Assembly: GCA_003560175.1 (NCBI GenBank)
Contig: PWIZ01000387.1
Location: 1-6,769 of the forward strand
Direction: 5' to 3'
Source of the DNA: Halomonas sp.
GTDB lineage: Bacteria > Pseudomonadota > Gammaproteobacteria > Pseudomonadales > Halomonadaceae
DNA length: 6,769 nucleotides
The notes under the pieces are model-generated. The model ran no database searches. It was not told the origin of the DNA and saw nothing but the letters and a program-made list of their open reading frames with translations. Positions 1 through 6,429 of the stretch are shown here, one piece after another (the first letter of the stretch is position 1; the number at the start of each line of letters is the position of its first letter). Position numbers and translations under genes: made by a program.

Positions 1-1019
1 ACGCCGAAGTGCTGCAGGTGGGCGTGCAGGGTCATCACCTGATCACCATGGTCGACGATCAGCAGGTTGCCGAAGCCGCGCATCCAGTCGGCGAAGACGA
101 CGCGACCGGCGTGCACGGCCCGGATTGGCGTGCCCTCGGCGGCCTGGATCAGGATGCCGTTGCGGTGCACGCCGTCGCCGGCCCGGAAGCGGGACGCGAC
201 ACTGCCCTGCACCGGCCAGGGCAGGTCGCCCCGGGTCTGCTCGATGGCCGTGGAGGGAGGCGGGCGCTCGAGCCGCGCCAGCTCCTCCTGCACCTGGCGC
301 AGTACCCGCTCGGCGTGGGCCCGGTCCTCCTCCAGTTCGGTCAAGCGGGCCTGCTCGCTGACGTAGCGATCGTCGAGTTCGGCCACCAGCTCGGCGCGCT
401 CGCGCATCTGGCTGGCCAGATCGCTGGAGCGGGCGGCGAGCTCCGTGGCCAGCGCGTCCAGACGCTCGCCGCGGGCCTCGAGCTCGCGGCGGGTCTCGCC
501 CAGGGCGGCATTCAGCCGGGCCAGCTCATCGAGGCGCGCGTTGCGGGCCCGGGCCAGCTGGTTGAGGTAGTGCTGCAGGCGATCGAGGCGAGCGGGATCG
601 TCCTGGTTGAGCAGCAGCTTGAGCTGAGGGCTTCGGCCCAGACGATAGAGGGCGTCGAGCTGAATGTTGAGGGCGGTGACCTGATCGGCTCGCTCCGCCT
701 CCAGCAGATCGCGTCGGCGCTCCAGGGTGACAATCTCGTCGCCGAGTTCGTTTCGCTCGCCCTGCAGGACGTCGAGGCGACGATGGGTCTCGGCCAGGGC
801 CGTCTCCACCCGGCGCAGTCCCTGGCTGGCCTCCGCCTGGGCCTCACGGGTGGTGGAGAGACGCCGTGAGGCGCCCTGGATCTCGCTGCCGATGGTGTCG
901 AGCCTCTCGCGCGCCGCCCGTTCGCTGGGCTGGGCGGCCAGCGGTGCGGCCAGGCAGAGGGCCAGCAGTGCCGCAGCGAACCGGCCGGCTCGCCGGGGCA
1001 GGCAGGGGGGGCTGGCCAT
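1..1019 (-). CDS. envC: EnvC-type murein hydrolase activator (LytM domain), 3' end cut by window edge
   Basis: Likely the periplasmic activator of the AmiA/AmiB-type amidases that split septal peptidoglycan during division. The visible 339 residues have the EnvC layout. Residues 1-29 form a signal peptide: a basic n-region with RR at 9-10, an Ala/Leu core at 14-27 and a likely cut near LAA/Q at 29-30. A long charged coiled coil covers about 35-255, broken near 125 by LYRLGRSPQLKLLLNQ, a stretch typical of EnvC. A LytM/M23 fold begins near 264 (DLPWPVQGSV). The metal-site HxGxD of active M23 peptidases reads R286-N-G-I-L290, so the first His and the Asp are missing, as in amidase activators. 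A later HAH (332-334) is kept. The stop codon lies beyond position 1. The gene follows gpmI by 29 bp and is probably cotranscribed with it. The ATG at 1019 is chosen because it gives a complete signal peptide, although no strong Shine-Dalgarno precedes it. NlpD-like LytM proteins are the main alternative, but they are lipoproteins with LysM domains, which this is not. Confidence 0.93.
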   Translation of the reverse strand, partial: MASPPCLPRRAGRFAAALLALCLAAPLAAQPSERAARERLDTIGSEIQGASRRLSTTREAQAEASQGLRRVETALAETHRRLDVLQGERNELGDEIVTLERRRDLLEAERADQVTALNIQLDALYRLGRSPQLKLLLNQDDPARLDRLQHYLNQLARARNARLDELARLNAALGETRRELEARGERLDALATELAARSSDLASQMRERAELVAELDDRYVSEQARLTELEEDRAHAERVLRQVQEELARLERPPPSTAIEQTRGDLPWPVQGSVASRFRAGDGVHRNGILIQAAEGTPIRAVHAGRVVFADWMRGFGNLLIVDHGDQVMTLHAHLQHFG

Positions 1020-1026
1020 GGGGGGG
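1005..1026 (-). repeat. Paired seven-C homopolymer tracts flanking the envC start codon
   Basis: On the minus strand a run of seven C (1020-1026) directly abuts the envC ATG, and a second run of seven C (1005-1011) lies in codons 3-5. A one-base change in the downstream run would shift the frame inside the signal peptide. The upstream run occupies the spacer where a ribosome binding site would normally be. This is seen directly in the sequence. Any regulatory or phase-variation meaning is inference, and in a G+C-rich genome runs of this length can arise by chance. Confidence 0.5.
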
Positions 1027-1048
1027 CCGGCCCTGTTCAGGAGGCGGC

Positions 1049-2635
1049 TCAGGAGGCCGCGTCGAAGTCGATCAGCACCCGGCCGGTCATCTCCTCGGGC
1101 GCCGGCTGATCCATCATGGCCAGCAGGGTCGGGGCGATGTCGCACAGGCTGCCGTCACCCTTGAGCCGGGCCGGGCGCGGACCCACGTAGATCAGCGGCA
1201 CCTCGAAGGTGGTGTGGGCGGTCTGGGGGTTGCCGGTCTCTGGGTTGACCATCTGTTCGGCATTGCCGTGGTCGGCGGTGACCAGGCAGGCGCCACCGAC
1301 CCTCTCGATCGCCTCCACCACGCGGCCCACGCAGTCGTCCACCGTCTCGATGGCCTTCACGGCAGCCTCGAAGTCGCCGGTATGGCCGACCATGTCGCCG
1401 TTGGCGTAGTTGCAGACGATCAGGTCGTAGGTGCCGGACTCGATCGCCTCGACCAGGCGGTCGGTAACCTCGGCGGCACTCATTTCCGGCTTCTCGTCGT
1501 AGGTCTTCACCTCCTGGGGGGAGGGCACCAGCACCCGGGTCTCCCCCTTGTATTCGGCCTCGCGCCCCCCGGAGAAGAAGAAGGTGACGTGGGCATACTT
1601 CTCGGTCTCGGCGATGCGCAGCTGGGTGAGATCGCGCTGCTCCATTACCTCACCCAGGGTGTTGACCAGATCGGACGGCGGGAAGGCCGAGGGGGCGGGG
1701 ATGTCGGCGGCGTACTGAGTCAGCATCACCAGGCCGTCGGCGGCGAGTCGCGGGCGCTGGCGGCGCTCGAAGCCGTCGAAGGCGTCTTCCACGAAGGCCC
1801 GGGTCAGCTCCCGGGCGCGGTCGGCGCGGAAGTTCATGAAGATGGCGGCGTCACCGTCCTCCAGCACCACCGGGGTGCCGGCGGGACGAATGCTGGTGGC
1901 GGCGACGAACTCGTCGGTCTCGCCCCGCTCGTAGGCAGCGCGCAGGCCCTCCTCGGCGCTGGCCGCCTCGAACGCGCCCACGCCCTCGGTGAGCAGGCGA
2001 TAGGCCTTCTCGACGCGGTCCCAGCGGTTATCGCGGTCCATGGCGTAGTAGCGGCCGATGATGGAGGCGACGAAGCCGTGGTCGGTGCCGACCAGTTCGG
2101 AGAGCCGCTCGTTGGCGCGCTCCAGCGACGCCAGGGCGCTCTTGGGGGGCATGTCGCGGCCATCCAGGAAGCCGTGGACATAGATGCGCTGCGCGCCGCG
2201 GCGAGCGGCCAGCTCGGCCATGGCGATGAAGTGATCGTCGTGGCTGTGCACGCCGCCCGGAGAGAGCAGCCCCAGCAGGTGCACCGCGCGGCCCGCCGCT
2301 ACGGCGGCATCGATGGGCGCTGTCAGGCTGGCGATGGTGTCCAGGTCGCCGTCCTCGACCGCCTTGGTGATGCGGGTGAAATCCTGGTACACCACGCGGC
2401 CGGCGCCGAGGTTCATATGACCCACCTCGGAGTTGCCCATCTGGCCCTCCGGCAGCCCCACATGGCGGCCATCGGTATGGATCAGTGTCGCCGGATGTGC
2501 CTGCTGCAGGCGGTCCATCACCGGGGTGCGGGCGGCCAGTACGGCATTGTGGGCGGCGTCAGGGTTATGGCCGTAGCCGTCCAGGATGATCAGGGCGACC
2601 GGGCGAGGTATGCTCTGGCTTGCGGGGTGAGTCAT
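1049..2635 (-). CDS. gpmI: 2,3-bisphosphoglycerate-independent phosphoglycerate mutase
   Basis: Interconverts 3- and 2-phosphoglycerate in glycolysis and gluconeogenesis in the cytoplasm, using two Mn2+ ions and a phosphoserine intermediate. The 528-residue protein is slightly longer than the usual ~510-515, mostly through a short N-terminal extension before [10 protein letters not shown]. The full active-site set is present: D19 in LDGYG; nucleophile S69 in MGNSEVGH; H130 in VHSH; FLDGRD at 156-161; R195 and R201 in RYYAMDR; an NFRADRAR motif; [12 protein letters not shown]414 and H418 in [10 protein letters not shown]455/H456 in TADHGNAE; and H474 in AHTT. The inserted lid-like phosphatase/transferase domain arrangement is intact. 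The ATG at 2635 is preferred over an upstream in-frame ATG at 2767 because AGAGGA lies seven bases before it, and the extra 44 residues are Ala/Pro/Ser-rich and unlike the family. The gene leads a probable gpmI-envC transcript and diverges from the rhodanese-secB block. Confidence 0.97.
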   Translation of the reverse strand: MTHPASQSIPRPVALIILDGYGHNPDAAHNAVLAARTPVMDRLQQAHPATLIHTDGRHVGLPEGQMGNSEVGHMNLGAGRVVYQDFTRITKAVEDGDLDTIASLTAPIDAAVAAGRAVHLLGLLSPGGVHSHDDHFIAMAELAARRGAQRIYVHGFLDGRDMPPKSALASLERANERLSELVGTDHGFVASIIGRYYAMDRDNRWDRVEKAYRLLTEGVGAFEAASAEEGLRAAYERGETDEFVAATSIRPAGTPVVLEDGDAAIFMNFRADRARELTRAFVEDAFDGFERRQRPRLAADGLVMLTQYAADIPAPSAFPPSDLVNTLGEVMEQRDLTQLRIAETEKYAHVTFFFSGGREAEYKGETRVLVPSPQEVKTYDEKPEMSAAEVTDRLVEAIESGTYDLIVCNYANGDMVGHTGDFEAAVKAIETVDDCVGRVVEAIERVGGACLVTADHGNAEQMVNPETGNPQTAHTTFEVPLIYVGPRPARLKGDGSLCDIAPTLLAMMDQPAPEEMTGRVLIDFDAAS

Positions 2636-2642
2636 GGGGCTG

Positions 2643-2648
2643 TCCTCT
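2643..2648 (-). promoter_or_regulatory. Shine-Dalgarno of gpmI
   Basis: On the minus strand the bases read AGAGGA, followed by a seven-base spacer to the ATG at 2635. This near-consensus site decides the gpmI start and argues against initiation at 2767. Confidence 0.8.
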
Positions 2649-2709
2649 AGCGTTGCTGGCGATACCTCCATGCCCTGAACGGCTCGCGGCGCAGGCGCGG
2701 TGCCGGGTG

Positions 2710-2724
2710 CTGCCCGAGGGGCAG
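2710..2724. other. Small perfect hairpin in the gpmI leader region
   Basis: CTGCCC and GGGCAG form a perfect six-base-pair inverted repeat around a three-base GAG loop. It lies about 75 bp upstream of the gpmI ATG, inside the leader predicted from the promoter proposed at 2766-2795. There is no following U-run, so it is not a convincing intrinsic terminator. It could fold in the leader RNA or be chance. Confidence 0.35.
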
Positions 2725-2765
2725 ACGAGCTGAGGGTGGGGTCGCGGCAGGTGGCGGATTGCGGC

Positions 2766-2795
2766 ATGATATCGCATGGCGCCGCCGGGCGTCAT
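2766..2795 (-). promoter_or_regulatory. Candidate sigma-70 promoter for gpmI-envC
   Basis: On the minus strand ATGACG (2790-2795; TGAC core matches TTGACA) is separated by 18 bases from TATCAT (2766-2771; five of six match TATAAT). Transcription would start near 2759 and give a gpmI leader of roughly 125 nt. The -10 overlaps a short imperfect palindrome, ATGATATCGCAT. This is a prediction by eye only. Confidence 0.4.
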
Positions 2796-2823
2796 TGCCG
2801 GCCGCACCCCGCGGGACGTCGTG

Positions 2824-2829
2824 TATACT
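2824..2829 (+). promoter_or_regulatory. Candidate -10 element for the rhodanese-secB block
   Basis: TATACT (five of six match TATAAT) stands out in a G+C-rich surround about 80 bp upstream of the rhodanese ATG. TG bases precede it immediately, which is close to but not exactly an extended -10. No good -35 is seen at the normal distance; TTGCCG at 2795-2800 would need a 23-base spacer, which is too long. Position in the divergent intergenic region and the sharp drop in G+C support a promoter here, but the assignment is tentative. Confidence 0.4.
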
Positions 2830-2906
2830 GAGCGCCGTTCAGTCGGCGGGCCCGTATGGCCCCGGCTTTTTCCCTTCGTGCACCGAGACAAGAGTTATCT
2901 GGACCC

Positions 2907-3329
2907 ATGATCGATCAGCTGTTTGAATTCGTGCAGAACCATCCGCTGCTGGTGGGCGCCTTCCTGTTGGTGCTGACCGCCTGGATCCTCTATGAGGTCC
3001 GCAACAGCAGCGCCAACGGCGTGACCTCAAGCGAGGCGACTCAGCTGATCAACCGCGAGGATGCCGTGGTGGTGGATACCCGCGATGCCGACGCCTTCAA
3101 GGCCGGCCATATCGCCGGAGCCCGCAACATCCCCCAGGGCCGCATCGACGAGCGGATGGGTGAACTCCAGAAGGTCAAGGAGAAGCCGATTATCGTGGTC
3201 TGCAAGTCCGGCCAGACAGCGGGGATGACCGTGGCCAAGCTGGCCAAGGACGGCTACCCCCGCGTGCTCAAGCTCAAGGGCGGTATGCTGCAGTGGCAGG
3301 CCGACGGCCTGCCCGTCGTGCGCAAGTAA
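2907..3329 (+). CDS. Membrane-anchored single-domain rhodanese (YibN-like)
   Basis: A 140-residue protein, probably a sulfurtransferase or persulfide carrier held at the inner membrane with its catalytic domain in the cytoplasm. Residues 14-31 form one hydrophobic helix (LLVGAFLLVLTAWILYEV), followed by a rhodanese domain at about 39-138. Visible rhodanese marks are VVVDTRD (54-60), FKAGHIAGARNIP (64-76) and the active-site loop CKSGQTA starting at C99, then GYPRVLKLKGGMLQW before the end. The ATG at 2907 is chosen because it places the membrane helix at the N-terminus as in YibN; an upstream ATG at 2856 would add 17 residues and has no better ribosome binding site. The gene lies directly before secB, the position yibN holds in E. 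coli and Pseudomonas, except that grxC is missing between them. The physiological sulfur donor and acceptor cannot be told from the sequence. Confidence 0.92.
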   Translation: MIDQLFEFVQNHPLLVGAFLLVLTAWILYEVRNSSANGVTSSEATQLINREDAVVVDTRDADAFKAGHIAGARNIPQGRIDERMGELQKVKEKPIIVVCKSGQTAGMTVAKLAKDGYPRVLKLKGGMLQWQADGLPVVRK

Positions 3330-3377
3330 CCTCACCTATCGCTCCAACTTCGTTTATCGAGTCAAAGGACCTTTCCC

Positions 3378-3902
3378 ATGGCGGAAGAGAACAACCAGAG
3401 CGCCGCTGCCGGCAACCCGGCGGGCGACCAGCAGGACAAGCCCCAGCTGCAGTTCTCCGTGCAGCGGATCTACGTCAAGGACCTCTCCTTCGAGGCGCCC
3501 AATTCGCCGGCGGTCTTCCAGCAGCCTTTCAAGCCCAAGGTTGGCCTGGACCTCAACACGTCCAGTCAGCAGGTCGGCGAGGGTCTCTATGAGGTGGTGA
3601 TCAAGGTGACCGCCCAGGTGACCCACAGCGAGGAGGGCACTACCTCCTTCCTGGCCGAGATCGAGCAGGCTGGCCTGTTCCGCATCGCCGGCATCGAGGG
3701 TGCCCAGCTGGATCACACTCTGGGCGCCTTCTGCCCCAACGTGCTGTTCCCCTACGCCCGCGAGTGCGTCGACAATCTGGTCAATCGCGGTGGCTTCCCG
3801 CCCCTGATGCTGGCGCCGGTCAACTTCGAGGCGATCTACGCCCAGAAGAAGAAGCGCGAGGCCGAGCAGGCTCAGCAGCAGGGTGCCCAGACCACCCAGT
3901 AA
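3378..3902 (+). CDS. secB: Protein-export chaperone SecB
   Basis: Homotetrameric cytoplasmic chaperone that keeps precursor proteins unfolded and hands them to SecA for Sec export. The 174-residue protein holds the whole SecB core: LQFSVQRIYVKDLSFEAPN (24-42), an FKPKVGLDLNT strand (51-61), GIEGAQLDHTLGAFCPNVLF (105-124), PYAREC (125-130) and LAPVNFEAIY (145-154). It is longer than the ~155 residues of E. coli SecB because of a polar Ala/Asn/Gln leader (1-22) and a Lys- then Gln-rich tail (155-174). The tail region contacts SecA in well-studied SecB proteins, so its composition could matter for that interaction. The start is fixed by AAAGGA eight bases upstream. It lies 48 bp after the rhodanese and 18 bp before rsmE. 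The usual downstream neighbour in E. coli, gpsA, is not here. Confidence 0.97.
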   Translation: MAEENNQSAAAGNPAGDQQDKPQLQFSVQRIYVKDLSFEAPNSPAVFQQPFKPKVGLDLNTSSQQVGEGLYEVVIKVTAQVTHSEEGTTSFLAEIEQAGLFRIAGIEGAQLDHTLGAFCPNVLFPYARECVDNLVNRGGFPPLMLAPVNFEAIYAQKKKREAEQAQQQGAQTTQ

Positions 3903-3920
3903 AAGAGAGCCGGTAGCCCC

Positions 3921-4664
3921 GTGGCGATGATAAAGAAAGCACCACGCATCTACGTCGCCGCCGACTTCATCGTCGGCGGCGACGTCGTTCTGCCCGAGGG
4001 GCCGGCCCGCCACGTGGCGCGGGTATTACGGCTGGGTGAGGGTGCGCCGCTGCGCCTGTTCGACGGCAGGGGGCTCGAAGCCGGTGCCGTGCTGGTGGAG
4101 GCTACCCGCAAGCGGGTGGTGGCGCGCATCGAGTCCGTCGCGACGGGCGGCAGCGAGTCGCCGCTGTCGGTGCACCTGGGCCAGGCGATCTCCAAGGGGG
4201 ACCGCATGGACTACGCCATCCAGAAGGCGGCGGAGCTGGGGGTGGCGGCCATCACGCCGCTCTATACCGATCACGGCGACGTGCGCCTCAGGGGCGAGCG
4301 GGAGGCGAAGAAACTCGCCCACTGGCAGGCGGTGGCGGCCAGCGCCTGCGAGCAGTGCGGGCGCGCCCGGGTGCCGCCGGTGCACCCTCCCATGGTGCTG
4401 GCCGACTGGCTGGCCGAGCGCGACGAAGCGCTGCGCCTGGTGCTGCACCCGGCCACCGCTTCCGAGGCCCCGCTGGAGCGCAAAGCCACCCCGGCCAGCG
4501 TGGCCCTGGTGATCGGCCCGGAGGGAGGGCTCGCCGAGGTCGAAGTCGAGGCCGCTCGAGCCCGGGGCTTTGCGCCGCTTTCGCTGGGACCGCGTATCCT
4601 GCGCACCGAGACCGCCCCGGTGGTGGCGCTCAGCCTGCTGCAGCACCGCTTCGGCGACCTTTGA
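3921..4664 (+). CDS. rsmE: 16S rRNA (uracil(1498)-N(3))-methyltransferase
   Basis: Methylates N3 of U1498 in 16S rRNA of the assembled 30S subunit, using S-adenosylmethionine. The 247-residue protein has the RsmE two-domain form: an N-terminal PUA-like domain (about 1-75; HVARVLRLGEGAPLRLFDG at 31-49) and a C-terminal SPOUT knot domain. The SPOUT marks are KGDRMDYAIQKAAELGV (92-108), ACEQCGR (142-148), the cofactor loop LVIGPEGGLAEVE (196-208) and LGPRILRTETAP (222-233). The region usually reading SERC or similar after ITPL reads YTDHGDV here (115-121), a local variation outside the knot. GTG at 3921 is listed as start because the purine-rich AAAGAGAG lies 11 bases before it; ATG at 3927, two codons later, is equally possible. 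The gene is 18 bp after secB and 31 bp before the CvfB-like gene. Confidence 0.95.
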   Translation: MAMIKKAPRIYVAADFIVGGDVVLPEGPARHVARVLRLGEGAPLRLFDGRGLEAGAVLVEATRKRVVARIESVATGGSESPLSVHLGQAISKGDRMDYAIQKAAELGVAAITPLYTDHGDVRLRGEREAKKLAHWQAVAASACEQCGRARVPPVHPPMVLADWLAERDEALRLVLHPATASEAPLERKATPASVALVIGPEGGLAEVEVEAARARGFAPLSLGPRILRTETAPVVALSLLQHRFGDL

Positions 4665-4681
4665 GCTTCGGCCCCCTTTGT

Positions 4682-4688
4682 GAGAGGA
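4682..4688 (+). promoter_or_regulatory. Shine-Dalgarno fixing the start of the short CvfB-like gene
   Basis: GAGAGGA lies seven bases before the ATG at 4696. Such a strong site at this point supports the short start as the real one. It argues that the missing N-terminal domain is not an annotation artefact. The rsmE stop codon is only 18 bp upstream of this site. Confidence 0.8.
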
Positions 4689-4695
4689 ACCCTCC

Positions 4696-5400
4696 ATGTC
4701 CGATTCCCGCGACAGCCGCACCGACCGCCCCGCTACCGGCAGGCGCTATCGCGCCCCGAAATGCGCGGTGGGCGAGGTAGCCTACCTGGAGGTTGTCACC
4801 GTCAACGAGACCGGTGCCTTCCTCGACTGGGGGCACCCCAAGGACCTGCTGCTGCCCTATGGTGAGCAGCGCTTCCGCCCCAGCGTGGGCAAGCGAGTGC
4901 TGGTGAGAATCTACGAGGACCAGCAAGGTCGGCCGGTGGCCTCCCAGAAGCTGGACCGCTTCGTCTCCGACGAGGTCTGCGGCCTTTCCGCAGGGGACGA
5001 GGTGACCCTGGTGATCGCCGAGCAGACCGACCTAGGCTTCAAGGCGGTGGTGGAGCACCGCTGCTGGGGGCTGCTCTATCGCGACGACATCACCCGTCCG
5101 CTGCGTCGGGGCCAGCGCCTCACCGGCTACGTGAAGCGCCTGCGCGATGACGGCCGCCTGGATCTGTCGCTGCTCCCCCCGGGGGAGGCGCGCCTGGACG
5201 TGGTGGGCGAGGCGGTGCTCAAGGCGCTGCGGGAGAGCGGTGGTTACCTGCCCCTGGGCGACAAGAGCGACGCCGCTGAGATCAAGGCGCGGCTGGGGGT
5301 GAGCAAGAACGCCTTCAAGCAGGCCATCGGCCGGCTCTACAAGCGCCGGCTGGTCACTCTGGAAGCGACCGGCATCCGGCTGGCGCCGGGCGGCGAGTAG
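4696..5400 (+). CDS. CvfB/YitL-type S1 RNA-binding protein, apparently lacking the first S1 domain
   Basis: A 234-residue putative RNA-binding protein of the CvfB/YitL family, whose members carry tandem S1 folds and a C-terminal winged helix; CvfB affects virulence-factor expression in Staphylococcus. After a charged leader (1-18) comes an S1 unit with the family signature GAFLDWGHPKDLLLPYGEQ (40-58) and VRIYEDQQGRPVASQKL (70-86). A second S1-like unit follows at about 96-160 (GDEVTLVIAEQTDLGFKAVV; GLLYRDDI), then a winged helix at about 165-232 with SDAAEIKARLGVSKNAFKQA (191-210) and IGRLYKRRLV (211-220). Typical members are ~280-300 residues and have another S1-like domain before the GAFLDWG unit; it is absent here, and the strong ribosome binding site plus rsmE 31 bp upstream leave no room for it. 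Automated annotation may call such proteins GntR-like because of the winged helix. The target RNA is unknown. The gene lies between rsmE and gshB. Confidence 0.85.
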   Translation: MSDSRDSRTDRPATGRRYRAPKCAVGEVAYLEVVTVNETGAFLDWGHPKDLLLPYGEQRFRPSVGKRVLVRIYEDQQGRPVASQKLDRFVSDEVCGLSAGDEVTLVIAEQTDLGFKAVVEHRCWGLLYRDDITRPLRRGQRLTGYVKRLRDDGRLDLSLLPPGEARLDVVGEAVLKALRESGGYLPLGDKSDAAEIKARLGVSKNAFKQAIGRLYKRRLVTLEATGIRLAPGGE

Positions 5401-5445
5401 CCGGCATACTGATCCTATTCATACTCTTGACCGGAATTCGACCCC

Positions 5446-6411
5446 ATGAGCGAACGCGCCCTGAAGATCGGTGTGGTGATGGACCCCATCGCCGATATCG
5501 CCTACAAGAAGGACACCACCATGGCCATGCTGTGGGCCGCCCAGGATCGCGGCGCCTCGCTGCACTATCTGGAGCAGGAGGATCTCTTCCTGCGCGACGG
5601 TCGGTCCTTCGGTCGGCTGCGTGATCTCACCGTGCATCGCGACCCGGCCCACTGGTACGACCTCGGTGAGCCCGAGCCTCGTCCCCTGGCCGAGCTCGAC
5701 GTGATCCTGATGCGCAAGGACCCGCCGGTGGACGCCCATTTCCTCAATGCCGTCTACCTGCTGGGCTTCGCCGAGCGCGAAGGGGTGCTGGTGGTCAACC
5801 CCACCCAGGCGCTGCTGGAGTGCAACGAGAAGCTCTTCGCCCAGCAGTTTCCCCAGTGCTGCACGCCGACCCTGGTGGCCTGCAGCGAGCCCGAGCTGCG
5901 CGCCTTCCACGCCGAGCATCAGGACGTGATCTTCAAGCCCCTGGACGGCATGGGCGGCAGCGGGATCTTTCACGTGCGTCCCGAAGGCCGCAACCTCGGC
6001 GCCATCATCGAGACCCTGACCGAGCGCGGCCGCCGCCAGATCATGGCCCAGCGCTACATCCCCGAGATCAGCGAGGGTGACACCCGGATCCTGCTGGTGG
6101 AGGGCGAGCCGGTGCCCTACGGCCTGGCTCGGGTGCCCATGGCCGGGGAGACCCGGGGCAACCTGGCCGCCGGCGGCACCGGGGTCAGCCGCGAGCTCAC
6201 CGAGCGCGACCACTGGCTGATCGGCCAGGTGCAGCCGGTGATTCGCGAAAAGGGGCTGATGTTCGTCGGTCTCGACGTGATCGGCGACTACATCACCGAG
6301 ATCAACGTGACGAGCCCCACCTGCGTGCGCGAGATCGATGACCAGCGCGGCACCGATATCGCCGGGCTGCTGCTGGATGCCATCGAGCGTCGGCTCGCCG
6401 GACGGCGATAG
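5446..6411 (+). CDS. gshB: Glutathione synthetase
   Basis: ATP-grasp enzyme that joins gamma-glutamylcysteine and glycine to make glutathione, the second step of the pathway, in the cytoplasm. Its 321 residues match the ~315-320 of the proteobacterial family. Seen in order: GVVMDPI (9-15), KKDTTMAML (21-29), LMRKDPPVD (88-96), NEKLF (127-131), FKPLDGMGGSGIF (163-175), QRYIPEI (202-208), RILLVEGEPVPYGLAR (214-229), GETRGNLAAGG (234-244), GLDVIGDY (275-282) and TEINVTSPTC (284-293) with REID after it. Together these give the ATP-binding grasp, metal ligands and glycine-rich loop, with no key motif missing. The ATG at 5446 has only a weak GGAA-type site before it. The 45-bp gap from the preceding gene contains two CATACT hexamers (5405-5410 and 5421-5426) in a locally A+T-richer patch, but no convincing promoter. 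The gene for the first step, gshA, is not in the window. Confidence 0.97.
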   Translation: MSERALKIGVVMDPIADIAYKKDTTMAMLWAAQDRGASLHYLEQEDLFLRDGRSFGRLRDLTVHRDPAHWYDLGEPEPRPLAELDVILMRKDPPVDAHFLNAVYLLGFAEREGVLVVNPTQALLECNEKLFAQQFPQCCTPTLVACSEPELRAFHAEHQDVIFKPLDGMGGSGIFHVRPEGRNLGAIIETLTERGRRQIMAQRYIPEISEGDTRILLVEGEPVPYGLARVPMAGETRGNLAAGGTGVSRELTERDHWLIGQVQPVIREKGLMFVGLDVIGDYITEINVTSPTCVREIDDQRGTDIAGLLLDAIERRLAGRR

Positions 6412-6429
6412 CGCAAGGGCCCGGGAGCC

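Noticed and set aside
9..869. 286-codon open frame on the plus strand across envC
   Set aside because: Antisense to the envC coiled coil; its Leu/Ala/Gly/Gln-rich translation reflects the complement of Glu/Arg/Leu codons.
866..2650. 594-codon open frame on the plus strand across gpmI
   Set aside because: It is exactly antisense to a gpmI with every catalytic motif intact; long antisense frames are expected in G+C-rich coding DNA, and its translation is His/Gly/Val-rich with no recognisable domain.
2636..2767. 44-residue N-terminal extension of gpmI from the ATG at 2767
   Set aside because: No family similarity and Ala/Pro/Ser-rich; the ATG at 2635 has a near-consensus Shine-Dalgarno, and the upstream ATG lies within the proposed -10.
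3364..3374. AAAGGACCTTT palindrome over the secB Shine-Dalgarno
   Set aside because: Arms are separated by one base, so it cannot form a normal RNA hairpin; probably a by-product of a strong ribosome binding site.
5401..5445. Possible promoter or direct repeat before gshB (two CATACT hexamers)
   Set aside because: No -35 at a suitable distance for either hexamer, and TTGACC at 5427-5432 would place its -10 inside the coding region; too weak to list as a feature.
6412..6429. CAAGGGCCCGGGAG between gshB and the TonB gene as a terminator
   Set aside because: Arms are very short, there is no U-run, and the next gene starts within 18 bp.
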